Of a DNA stretch of 64,000 bases, positions 26,432 to 38,962 are shown piece by piece. The notes beneath the pieces are model-generated. The model was not told the DNA's origin. It did no database searches and saw only the letters and a list, made by a program, of their open reading frames with translations. Origin of the DNA: Strigops habroptila. Lineage: Eukaryota; Chordata; Aves; Psittaciformes; Psittacidae. The stretch is from assembly GCF_004027225.2 (NCBI RefSeq), contig NC_044289.2, forward strand, positions 10,953,761 to 11,017,760, given 5' to 3'. Both the position numbers and the translations under genes were made by a program. Numbering within the stretch: position 1 is the stretch's first letter; the number at the start of each line of letters is the position of its first letter.

Positions 26432-29400
26432 CCATATGGGAGGAGTAACGGCTTCACATTCCTAAATGTGTTCAACATCCTTCTAGTCCTATCTCAAAGT
26501 ATGCCCAAGGGCAGAGGAATGTTCATGTGATTTGTGCTTTTTGTGCATTGGTATAAAACTTGCATGGAAACAGTATGGATTCCTCATTCAAGGCACTCAT
26601 TCCTGTAAGCACTTGGCCCGCTAGGATCTCCTCTGGCTGGTTTGCCGAGTGCTCCAGTGATCCCTAGCTGCATCTCTAGGCTCGGGAACGTATGCCAAGT
26701 GCAGCTGAAGTAATATGAATTGCATTTGCCTCCAACTCAAAAATTATCTTTATGTATTTGAAAGCAGCAGGATTTCCCAGGAGCTTTGGTTCTTGGTACA
26801 ACCTGGCAGCCATAGAACTGAGACTATTGAGCAGGAATTACAGGGGATGAGCACATCGCGATTAGACAGTGTAAGAACGCACAGGTTTATGCTGTGCTTG
26901 TCACACTTGTGTAGGCTTGTCTAATGTACTTCTGGGATTCCACAACCTGTGGAGCTGCAAAGCTGCTGTGTTATCCATTTTACTCCTGCAGTGATTAGGG
27001 CTACACTTAAAACTGATGTGTGAGAACTCAAATCCACCCCCTGCACACACAGACCAGGGACCTGCAGCCGAGGCTGCTGAGTGAAATATTACAGACACAC
27101 ATTGTCCCAAATACAGTTACAGGTTTGCTTCGTGGTATCAGTGATTTTGGAAGAAATAAGTTATTTTGCTTCTTTTTGAAGAGGGTTCCCTGAGGTCATC
27201 CCTTTCACTGAAGCTGAAAGATGTAAGAACACACATGGTGACCCATAGCTCATCTGGTCCATTAGCCAATACTAATTTATAAATTAAATTGGAATTTATA
27301 AAGATACACTGACATGAAACTCCACCGGGATTTCACCCTTTTACCTTTGTCCCTTGTCCTATACACACATTCCCTGGTGATTTCCAAAAGCTGATAAAAT
27401 GCACGTGCCAGGTGTGGAAAGGAATATTAATGGGGATACAAGGCCAGGAAACCCAGATTGAACAAGAGCAAACACGTGCTCTGTTCCCAGGATTTCAGCC
27501 CAAGAATGAGGCAGAAGGAAGCTGCTTAACCAGACTGCTGCTGGTTACTTTGCTCCTCCGTTGCTTTTTTAAACCAAAGAATAAATGTAAAATCATGGAG
27601 CAAATCAGAACTCTAAGCACTGGAGAAAATAGGTGTTAGTTTGGTTTGGAGCACACTGCTAAAATGCAACTATAATAAGGAAGCCAAACAGAGCAGCAGC
27701 TGGAACAAGGCACATGTCAGTTCAGACCAACACAAGAGAGCTGTCAGTTGTGTTGCTTCCTGGATTGCTGGGAAACCACAGATGCCGTAGTGATGGGCTT
27801 TGTACAGGTTCTCAGCTAGGAATAGTCACTAACAAGCCTTTGGTTTGGAACAAATTAAAAGCAACAGCAGAAATCGGTGGAGGCAATACCATTCCCTGTC
27901 TCTGAGCCTTGTTTCCCCACTGTGGTAATGAAAAAATACCAGGACTTTGCTCCAGGGAAAAGCAATCTGCGAGAGTGATAAAAGACAATTACTGTGGCAG
28001 GCAGAGGCTGGACTGATGCTCAAAACCATGCTGAAACAAACAGGAGATGAATGTCACCACGCCGACCAATCCAGATTAGTGAGTTGCTATAAGCAGCCCT
28101 GTGGTGATTACAGGCTGTCATTATAAAAAGTTGCTTTTGCTCTAGCTGGTCTGAGCCTAATCAGGCTTTTTCTGCTCTAGTTCCATTTAAAGTGGGAGAC
28201 CTCAGCACTACCTGGACATCAGACCAGGCACTGGCCCAATGTTCACTGCTCAAAGTGCTTTCTGTACACAGATATATAAAGTAATGGCAAAAAAAAAATC
28301 TGTTTTCTCACTCCAGGACTTTACATTTTGCTCTCAGCAAGGTTTGGGGTAACAGCAGCACCCCAGGGGTAAGGCTGGAAGGTGAGGCACCTCAGAGATA
28401 CTATTTGGAGCAAATGTCTGCTCTGGGTCACCTTACAATTCACTGCTGAGCAATTCTGTAGCAACACTGGACAACAGAGGGAATGGCTTGTGCTGTATCT
28501 TGCACCAAATACTTCTGGGAACCTGGTCTGACCCTGGTTAGGGTCCTTCTTAGGCTTTACCCTGTATGTCCTTATTTACCCAAGCAGATTTACATCCTTC
28601 CAAATCTCTGTGGTTTAGAGGCAAATGTGCTTTTAGGCACCTCAGGGCCTTAAAATCTGTATCTGTGCTGAAATGTGGAACTTGCAATTACCAGAGGGAA
28701 CAAAACCAGGGGCTACTTGTCAAGTTCAAGCCCTTCTGAGCACCTCTAAGATGGAGCTTCATGACACTGAGTGATCTCAGAAGGAGCTGTTGCTACCTCC
28801 TCTCTCCCAAGCCTCATGTTTAATAAGCTCCCAATGGTCAGATTTGTAGAACTACAGCTTCCAAAACCTTTTTACTCCTACAGATTTTGCTCAAAAGACT
28901 CAATTATGAAAATTGAACATGTACATGTCAGTCCTGCAGCTGCTGGCAGCTTTCTCCTTTGCTTGTCGAGGGATGGAGAAGACCTCTCCACGCAGAATAA
29001 AGGATTTCAAACCCAAGCTTGCCAGAGGACAGGGAACACACCACAGAGCCTGTCACAAATTGCAAAGAAGTTGAGATCAAGGGCTGCCAAAAAATGCACA
29101 AAAAATCATCCTTACCTCACAACTGCAATTCGGTAACCCGGCCAGGAGGAAAGAGGAATGGTGTAAGAGCTGCTCCTTCAAGCAAGAAGAAACTTTCTGC
29201 TGTGAAAATAAATGAAGGACTTCCTCATGAGAAAACAGCAAACAGAAAATGTTAAGGCTTGTGAAAATATTTAAGACCGGGTTGTATTTGGTGGCATTCA
29301 CTGCCATTATTAAGATTAAAGCCAAGCCTACATAGACCGGATCCAGAATGCAGGAAATGACAGCAACTAAATCTCTCAGGTTTCTGAGAGATGTATGGGA

Positions 29401-32400
29401 TTACAATAATATGGGATAATATGATAACAGTACTTTGAGATGGCCAGGGATAATGTAAAAGATGATAATATGGGATTAAAAAATAAATAAGCAAAGAATA
29501 CAACCCTCCTGAAGGATTTCCTAAACATGGCCTCAGTGGTCACACTACAGAGGTTTCAAACCAAGACGTTTCTAATACTGTATCTAAGCAGTAGTGAAAA
29601 CACTGGAACTTGTGTTCTCAGATGAAGCACACTCATGACAAACCAATTTCCTATTTTCTCCACTCACGCTGATTGCCAAATGTGCCCAAATGACATATTT
29701 ACTATCATTGTCTTTCTCTCTCCATTTTACATGGTTTCCTCTGAAGGATTAAACAGAGAGGAAACGGTCTGCTTTAAACGCCTCACAGTGAAAGGAAGGA
29801 CACCACATGTGCCATAAATAATGTAGATGGACAATTGTGCTGTCAGAACATGGATGTCTATCACCGCAGCTGCAGAGGCTGCGCGCTGCAGTAACCCGTG
29901 CTGCAGGCCAAGGCTCTACCTGCAGATGCAGCCGCTGTTGCCAAAGCAGATCATTTCTATTTCCTTGCAATTTGGTGCTGAAGAGCATCAATGAGCAAAG
30001 TGTCAACCTCCACCCACCCCTTGGGAGCTTGCAGGAGATTTTCCTTCCTTCTTGTCATTCTCCTCTGCACAATGACCTATTTTCAGCTCTTTTTCCCTTT
30101 GCACCTTGCTACTGCCTTACCCCTTTCCTCTCTCCTGGGCTCCCCTGAGCTCCCCTTTCCTCTCTGCAGACAGCCGGGGATGTGTGAGCATTTCCAGACA
30201 CATTTCTGTTGTCAGGAGCCCACCGGTTGCGAAGCTCTGCATCACTGAACACAGCACGTCCTATTCCTACCGTCTGAGAGAGACCTGCTAAGAAATGAAG
30301 GAGATGCAGCCTTGTTAAAAAGCTCTTAATTAATAGCACAGATCAATGACAGCTTGGAAAGCATTTCTTTAAAAATAACACCATCCCTCCCCCTACTTCC
30401 ATTGCCTCCTGTCTCAGCTCTTTCCTACCAGCACCTCATCTCTCCCGCGACCTAAATCCTTTTTAGCTCTAGAAGAGTTATCCAAATAAAGCTACTTTAT
30501 GATCAGAACACAGTGTAACCAGTTTGAGGGTGTTTTACAATGCTGCAGGCACTTCTTGACACAGAACTAGGTATTCTGCATAGTGAAGCATGGTTTTGCA
30601 CACGCTATTTACATCACAATGTCATGCCACTCCACTGCAAGCCTCCTGAAACACTTGTCTATTCTTGCTTACCAAAAGCAATCTCTTTCCATTCCATGCC
30701 CTCAGAGCCAGCCACTACAGGGCAGCAAGAGGGAGGATTCTTTGCCACAAGCAAAGAAACCCAAACAACCCCCCCAATCCTGAAATCAAACTAAAACAGA
30801 AAACATCCTGGCATAATTTTTTCTCTTAACTTCTAAATCATGATGATCAACAGCAAAATATTCTTAAAAAAACTCAAACCTCTATCACTTTCATTCTTCT
30901 AAAAACCCAAAGTCAGGTCAGGCTATGGCAAAGCTAGAGTAAAACAGTGCACAGTGCTGGGAAGAGCTGTAGTCTAGAACAAAACTATACCAAGCACATA
31001 TTAAACCCAATTCCATCACCAGCAAAACCCAGAGGGCAGCCTCTGAGTGCCATTCCCAATCGGCACAAGCCTGCAAGGTTTGGGGCCAACAATTCATGCA
31101 TTTGGATATAAGGCTAACAGGCTTTGTGGGCTTAGTATCATCTTTATTTTCAATTCATGTTGCGTGGCTTTCTCCATCACAACTATTTTGAGCCACAACC
31201 TATTTAGCTCAATTTTCTCCAGTGGTGAGTCACGATGTTAAGCCTGTCACTGATGCAGTCACACCGTGTGTAACCAACCTCTGGGCACTGCTCTGCTCTC
31301 CAGTCCCATGAGATGGGGAAGAAAAGCGGCAGAGCAGGATTCAGGGAAGAGATTTCAGAAGCAAGCTGACATTTACATTGAGGATATTGAGCCTATTTAT
31401 TGCTCTGACATCAACCGTGCTTCCCATAGACTAAATGCATTAAATTATGTGACTGAGGGAATACATACGACCTAAAACTGCAAAATGAACCCAGACTGGA
31501 TGCGGAAAAAGGCTTCAGAGATGCAAGATAAAAGATACACGCTTTTGTTCCACTCTTTCCTTTCTTCAACTTTACACCAGTGGGGAGATACAAAGGACAA
31601 CTGCAGATCTCCTTCTGCTGGATACCTGCTAAGGAAAAGCACGATTGAGAAAGGGCATTTTTCCAAGTACTGCTTTCCCTTGGTACTCAACTCTCCTGGA
31701 AAGCCGGGAAAGCTCTTCACCTATTGCTTGTTTTCTGTGCCTTATTGTACTTCCAAAGCTTTACAGAGAAGTTTTTCAGCTTCTTACAAGGCACATGGCA
31801 TTGCCTGTGTTTTGTGATGGACAGAGGGTAGCTTAAACATAAATAATCTTTCAGACTAAGTATTAGTACATAATTGCCTGAAATTTCAGGGACTGCACTT
31901 CTTTCTTCCAGGTAAACACCATTATAGTGAAAGACCAACTCCTTTGAACAAGCTAATTACGAGTTCAGAGTCACGACAGCTTTTTTTGCTAGAATTAACT
32001 ACTTTCATGTTAAGCTTTTGCAAAATGCTTACAAGAAGGGAAGAAAAATATATATAAAGCAGCACATCCAGCAGAGGTAAAGAGCATTTATTACTAATCT
32101 GTGCTCCAGGAGGCGTGATGAAGCTCTGAAAAGAAATAATCCCAGAAAACAGGTTTTTAAGTGAACAGGGATAAACAGACTGATCAAAGGCAAAGAGCTG
32201 GAAAAGGCTGATTGCAGAGAAGCTGCAGGGATCTACTTTAAGCTACAGTGGGGAAAACCACAGATATTTCACCAAAAAAAAAGTGACTGTAGGCTTGTGT
32301 TCACAACTACAGGCTGAATTTCCAAAACATTTAATATATCACAGCAGCCCCCAGAGGTTTTTTTCTGTTAATGTGCACCATAGGGCATCAGCGGGTGTTT

Positions 32401-33540
32401 CTCACATGAATTGCCATGCATCAACACAGAAACCAGGATTCTTTTCTTTGCAGCCACTCCACAACTCAAGCTTCAGTACACGCAAATAAACTGTCCAACC
32501 AAGAATACCATTTAGCACCAGTGAGGCATTCATGGAACAAGTCTGCATTCAACAGAGATGTTGAGGAAGAATCAAACCCCAGGTTCAGGAACGTTTAAAG
32601 TCTGAACCATTCAGATGGCTCTTACGAAAGACCTAAACTTTCCTGTTTGCTTGGTCTTGCCTCCAGTGGTGCAAGCATTTGAAAGGGAACCAGGTAAGTG
32701 AAGAGTGAAATGAATCCTAATCCAGTTCATCTTCCCACTGTGTTCTAGCTGAGACTCCTCCTTCCTTGCTGGCCCCAGCAGAGGAAAATCTTTAAGACAC
32801 CCTCTGTCACATGAGTTATACTTTTAAAAAGAACTTTAAACAAATTAATAATACCTGTTGACAGCTGATTCGTGCCTTTGGCACAGGACATCGAATCCAA
32901 CTATTCCCAGCACTGCTTCTCTTCGGCTGCCAATCTGTCATAGAGAGGCCACATTTTTATTTTAATGATAAAAGTGTATTTGGGAGAGGGAAGTACGTCA
33001 GGTAAAGGTGATGGCAAATATGGAAAGAGAAAACTTGCAACCATTAGTTTCTAGCTCAAGTGCAAGGAAGCAGAGACTTACTCTAAAACAGAGCCAAAAG
33101 GAACAAAGAGAAGGTCTGGAGCACAAGGGAACCTTCTGAGCCAACAGTTGGCTCATGGTCTCTGGGTACTGAGGACACGTACACCAAGATTTCCAAACTC
33201 ATAACCAGTACGACAGCCCACGGGAATTTCCCCATACATTTCAATGGATTAGGCTTTCACTCTGCTACAATAAGCAACTGTCCATGGCTACAAAATGAAC
33301 TGGTGCAAGAGGCACACATTAGGACACTTGGTTTTGTCAGGCATGGCTTGCTTTTGTTTCTTTTTCTACCCTGTAGTTCTGAGAACCTGTGGTATATTAA
33401 CCCATTCAAATACTGCAGAATTATCGGTGTCAGTGTGATCATACAATCCCATAGGCGCAAAAACACTGGGAGGCTGGACCATTCAGGGAAGTGAAGAGCA
33501 CCAGCAGCACCTTTACAGACATCAGAAACAGATTCTCAGA
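26432..33540. other. Intergenic between convergent GDAP1L1 and FITM2, no gene recognised
   Basis: This is AT-richer than the rest of the window and lies between the two gene 3' ends. No open frame exceeds about 125 codons, none is recognisable, and no RNA gene or repeat family was recognised. Parts may belong to long 3' UTRs of either neighbour. Confidence 0.5.
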
Positions 33541-33554
33541 CACAAACACTGATT

Positions 33555-35451
33555 TTTATTTCATTATTTAAGTAAAAATTTTGAGAATAACCATCTCCTA
33601 CATTATTTCCATAATAAAAAGTTTGTATGACACTGTTAGAACTGGACAGAAATATCCATATAGCGATTGCACAAAACATCTGTGAAACTGAACATAATTT
33701 CAGCACGTCAATTGGTTTAAATAAATAGCATTTCCCATTCCAAGGCCTTGTCTATATAGCAAAGTTACATAAAGATAACCTAAAATAGAAACTTAAATCA
33801 GAAAACCTTCTGGGAATATAATCCTTTTTCATGGTGAAAGTGGCTTGCGGTCTAGCTTAACTCTATTAGGAGCAGGCTTACATCACATCAAAAGAATATC
33901 TGCAAATGAATTTGCATTGTTTAAACAAATTTAATTTAACCCAATATGAGTTAATCAGTGCAATTTTTCCAGAGTCAGCTTAAAAGGCAATTTAATGCAA
34001 AAACAAAAGTAAGAGCTTGACAGAAAATACATAACCTCCTGAAACAGCTTCTTTGTGAGAGGTGATTTGTACTTTCTAAGTATGCGCAACAACTGCTTGC
34101 CACTGAATTCAGTGGCAATTCAGGTGAATTTGGCTCTCCTCAGAGGCAGACCACAAGCGTGGAACTAACACTGCTGTATTTATTGCAAGCGCTGTTGCTC
34201 TCTTGCTGGAAGAGAGCTATTGAGATGGCAAAAAGAAACATACCAAGATTAGACTACAGTGCATCATACCCTATATTCAGCAAAATAATCACCTTGGAGT
34301 CAAATGCTCCAGACAGGTCAAGCCTGCTCTCAGATCAGCAGACACCTGCCCAGAGCCCTTTTTGGCCATCTTGCTCATCACTACAACCGTCAAAACAACT
34401 GTTGTGCAGTCATGAATAAGCCTTTATGAGATAATAAAAAGCTTTTCAAGATAAAAACCGTGCTAAATGTCTCATTGATATGAGTAAACCCATCCCACCT
34501 CATATCTATTCATTATATAATAGTACTGTTTTATTCAGTAGTGGGTTTCCAGCCACATCAAAAGTGGCCGCAGTTTTATGTGCAATCAAATTAAGCAGCT
34601 TGTTGGTACGCTGGGCAGGCAAGAATAAATATTGCTTCAAGCACACTGCTTTGCAGCCCTTAGGATAAACAATGTGTTTCATTCATTACCAAGAAGACCA
34701 AGCTTAGCAGGTTAAGCTAACTTGTTACACCAGCATTTCATTGTTTTTCTAGAAGAAACATACCACAAAGTACTCGTTGTTGCAAAGTGTGCAACTTATA
34801 AGATTAAAAAATTAAAACCCCAAATCTCTTATCGGGTATTTTGGTAAAGTGGGAAGGAGTTTGGGGTTTTTTTGTGTCATGAATAAACTGACAAAATATT
34901 ATTACAGGTACTACACCTAAGGAGAAAGTTAAGGCTTGTTTTCCAAGAGTGTCCTTTTCAAAGGCAGGCAAGAATTTAAAGTCACAGTCTGCTGAAGACA
35001 CGACATCTCAGATTTACTCTCTTTGTTGCAGAAGGTGCAGACAGCTAAGAGGCATTTGTGACAAGTTAGTGTATTTAACACTTGATAACATGAGATGCTC
35101 TAGTTTCACAACGGACCTATATACTGCTTTGACAAGTATTGATATTTTAATAACAGACCTCTGCCAGCCTTGGATCTGCTCCTCCCTTTATCTGTAAGAG
35201 AAACAGATCCAACTTCTGATTTCTTTGATGAGAATGCTAGTCAGAAACTCCTAAAAAAGAGCAGACCTCTTCCAATACCAGTTTTTTTTCTCCCAAGGAA
35301 GAAGCTCATTACCACCTGCCAGCCATCAGCTAGTACAGATCTGGTTTCCTCCAACCCATCACCTTGTTCCTTAAAGTGGAAATTCAATAACCATTCCTAT
35401 ATTCAACTACTCAAGTACTGAAAGCAAAATCCCAACATTTAAGAACTTAAT
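33555..35451 (-). other. Probable FITM2 3' UTR
   Basis: Downstream of the FITM2 stop (35454-35452 on the minus strand) the sequence is AT-rich and non-coding. Reverse-complemented poly(A) hexamers (TTTATT on the plus strand) occur near 34177 and at 33555-33560. I take the latter as a possible distal end. This is inference from position and composition only. Confidence 0.35.
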
Positions 35452-38247
35452 TTATCTGCTATAACTGTATTTCTTTGAACTCAAAGGTATATTTGGAAGA
35501 GGTAGTCCAGGAGAAAAGGGTTTCAAGTACCAAGATCTGTACGTCCCATACCAAGCTGACAGACCTATCAGCGCACCGATAAGCTTTTGACTGAAGTCAT
35601 GGAAATACAGGGCAGTCGAAAGAAACATGAACACCCAGATCATGGTGAGAAAACACAAGGAAACAAACAGGGCATTGATCACAACACGCAGCTTAGAGTT
35701 CTGGTCTATGGACAAGCCTTCCAGCACAGCCACTTCCTCCATAATCATCAGAGCACAGTACGAGAGGAGAAAACAGTGTCCTGAGATATCAAAACCATTC
35801 CAGATCCCATTGTGCTGGTGGCATTCCTGCTTGCTGGTGAACAGCCGTCGAGGCTCGCTGACTTTACCCGAGGCAGAGCATGCGCCAGTGAGATTCTCGA
35901 TGTACATGAAGACTCTGGTGCAGACGTACCAGACGGCAGTGCCCACCAGCAGTGTGCTGAGGCGCTGCAGCACCGTCAAAATGCTCTTCATGCGGCCATA
36001 CAGGAGCTTGCTCTTGGCAAACTGGTAGGTGGTGACTGCGATGAAGGGCAGCAGAAGCCAGAACGTCCATGCCCAAGCCACCTTCACAAAGTATCTGCCA
36101 GAGAAAAGCCAAAAGAGAAATATGCATGTGTGAAACTTCACAGGAACTGATGGTGGTGCTTGAAGAAGTAGGTTTTCAAGGTCAGTATTCAGAACCATCT
36201 AAATTAGGCACTTGTGCACTCCCATCAAAGTAAAGCACAGCTAAAATCTTAACTGTCTCCCCACTTTCAGGCCCAACACCTGAATACTTCCTCAACCAGG
36301 TACTTCTACTATTTCCCAGGCAGTGTTCCCTTGGACCTAGAGCCCTCGTTCAGACTTGCAGTTCAGTTTTGCAATCGCTGTTACCCTACAAACCCGCTCA
36401 ACTCTGCCCTACTCAAACTGCAGCTGTGAAGAACGTATTTTTAGCTTGCCACCCTTACACAGTAACCCTTTCTCCGACTTTCTTCCTCCATCTCAATTAT
36501 CTTTACTTTTAAAGCCCTTCACGACCTCAACCTCTTAACACTGAATAAGACAGCCAGAAGGGCTGACTCTTTTCCCTAATGAGCCCATGAAGCTTTTCCT
36601 CTGTCATCACCTTATAAAGTAAATGAAGCAGCACAATGTGTTTGTTCCTCTGCTGACCCTCCAGTTGATGAGAGCTTTCCTTTGGCATACACAAATCCTT
36701 CCATCTCTAAATTCACTCTCTGCCTTGATAATTTTTGCTGTAATGCTTATAAAATCTTGAAAACCAGCTGATGATGTGTTGATATCCTGTTTAGCAAGCG
36801 ACAGCATGGTGTAACTAGTCTTCTTTTCAAATCTTGAAGTGGAGCATGTGCAGGTGAATTTACTAATTAGTTAAGGACACCATAGTCTATGATCTTCTTC
36901 CTCCTACTAGACCTTCCAAAGTAGCTGGCTTCCTATCAACTGGTGGGAGAGGGGAACTGTGGAGCCCCATCCTTACCCATATCCCAGCTTGAAAAACAGA
37001 GAATTCTGGTGTGCAGCTGAGGTGTAGCTAGACACAGCCATCATTTAATCACCACTTCAGCATCAAAGACACAAACAAGTAGGACTACAGTTCTGTATCT
37101 TCAATAAGACCCTACAAACATTGTCAGGGCCTGCCCGAGGATTTTGAGGAGTGCTTCCTTTACTCTTAATTTTACAGTAGAAGTGGCATCTGTGTGGCAA
37201 CTACAGCTGCTGCCAGGGAATAGGAATTGAAAATAAAAACCTCATTTTACTGAGATAGTTAAAAGTAAAATGCAGCTACTGACATAGTTGCTGCTGGCAA
37301 ACCAGCAGTAATTTATGGGGGAAAAATTGCTTCAGGGACTATCAGTACAGATAACCTTCATCTATTTAAAAAGAGAGAGCTGAACTGTTGCATGTTTTTA
37401 CTGTAAGATCAATGTCACTCTCCAAGTGCTCCTGCCAACCCTTCTGTTCAATCTCACTAAGAGCAGCTCCTCTCCCACACGTCGCCAAATGACAAACCTG
37501 AATCAATAAAGTACAAAATGCCCCAAGTCACGGGGGAAAACAGCAATTTTAGCTTCGCTTCCTGATGTGTAGCAGGCAAAGCACACGTGCACCTGCCAGG
37601 CTCAGCGCCTTCCTCATACCCTTCACGATGTTCACAGGCAGTTTAGGAGTGACTAAGGCAGTTGAACCGTTGCCTAAGTGCTAGAGAAGGACGGGAGTAA
37701 CTCTGCTTTTACAAAAGATGCTGAAGGACCTATTCAGCTTGCTTTTACACAGCTCGGTAACTATCTGTTTACTCAAATATAATTACCTGGGAACTAAAGA
37801 AGGGGAAAAATTGCCTTTCCCCCCCCTTCCAATAAAACCTGAGCGGTAAACCCCACTGTTCTTTAGTCCCACAGCCCACAGCAGACGTGAGGAGCAAGAA
37901 ACCCAACTGACAACCCCCCCGGCCGCCGGGCCCAGCCCGGTCACACGGAGCCGCCCCCCGCAAGGCCACCCTGGGCCCAGCGCCCCACCAGGAGGGTGCC
38001 GCGGTCCCCGTCCTCCCGTTCTCCCGCCCCGTCGCCCGCGCTCCCTCCCCGCCGCCCGCCCCGGTTCTCCTCACACGTTGAGCGGGTTGCGCTTGTTCTG
38101 CAAGGGCGTCTCGGGCACCAGGTCGCCGTCCTTGAGGGCGGACCCGAGGAGGACGATGGCGAGCAGCAGCCAGGGCAGCCTGCGGCGCACCCGGCCTGCA
38201 CCCAGCGCGGCCCGCAGCCAGCGCCCGCACCGCTCCAGCCGCTCCAT
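35452..38247 (-). CDS. FITM2: FITM2, fat storage-inducing transmembrane protein 2 (271 aa)
   Basis: Two exons: 38247-38075 (starts MERLERCGRWLRAALGAG) and 36094-35452, joined across a 1980-bp GT/AG intron at NPLNV|YFVKVAWAW, a junction that reads straight through as in human FITM2. The protein is a multi-pass ER membrane enzyme that cleaves acyl-CoA (acyl-CoA diphosphatase) and is needed for lipid-droplet budding and ER homeostasis. The two catalytic histidines of the family are present: H164 in FDISGH and H223 in ALYFH (human H155 and H214). Hydrophobic segments occur near residues 24-38, 64-80, 104-120, 163-180, 197-220 and 229-245. Length exceeds human (262 aa) by nine residues, all in the loop before RLSTLLVGT. 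The gene is convergent with GDAP1L1 and divergent from R3HDML. Confidence 0.96.
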
Positions 38248-38420
38248 CGCCGCCGCCGCCGCCCGCCCGGCCGCCGTACCGCGTCACACGCCGGGCCTCC
38301 GGTGCCCGCCCCGCCCTCCGCAGCACCGCTAGGGCGCCCCCTCGCGGCGCCCGCCAGGCGGCTGCGGGAGGGAGGGCGCCCCCTGCGGGGCCCCGCGCAG
38401 GCTGCAGCGGGAGCTGATCC
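37910..38420 (-). promoter_or_regulatory. FITM2 CpG island and promoter
   Basis: A GC-dense block with many CG dinucleotides covers FITM2 exon 1 and about 170 bp upstream of its ATG (38247-38245). The transcription start is expected at about 38250-38350 on the minus strand. Long open frames here on both strands are composition artefacts. Confidence 0.6.
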
Positions 38421-38671
38421 GTGGGGGTGCGGGGTCCATAAGGGTGCGGGGTCTGTACCGGAGTGAGTCCCCCACACCGGGCAAAGCGCCCCTGTACATC
38501 TGTGCCAGAGGAATAAAATGTGTGTGTAGAAACTTCCGTTTCCCGCTCTCTCCTGTCAAAATGAAAACCGAGATGGTGTTTTGTATCCATCACCCAACGG
38601 GCAGCATGCTTCTGCACCAGGACATCAGAAGAGACGCTCCAAGGGGCTCATGGGCTGTAGTATCAGCATTA

Positions 38672-38962
38672 TAGAATCATAGAACCGGTTAGGTTGCAAA
38701 AGATCTTTAAGATCACACAAGTCCAACCATTAACCCAGCACTAAACCATGTCCCTCAGTGCCACATCTACGTGTCTTTTAAGTACCCCCAGGGATGGTGA
38801 CTCCACCACTTCCACGGGCAGCCTGCTCCAATGCTTGACAGCCCTTCTAGGGAATAAATTGTTCCTACTCTCTGATCTAAACCTCCCCTGGTACACCTTG
38901 AGGCTGTTTTCTCCTGTCCTATAAATAAGCATCCACTGCTCCTGGAGGAAGCTCCTCTGAAA
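38672..38962 (-). mobile_element. CR1 LINE 3' fragment upstream of FITM2
   Basis: The plus strand starts ATAGAATCATAGAACCGGTT, the reverse complement of a CR1 3' end, then carries the CR1 3' UTR. The minus strand at about 38930-38750 keeps decayed CR1 ORF2 C-terminal sequence (for example RFRSESRNNLFPRRAVKHWS). It lies about 420 bp upstream of the FITM2 start codon. 5'-truncated. Confidence 0.87.
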
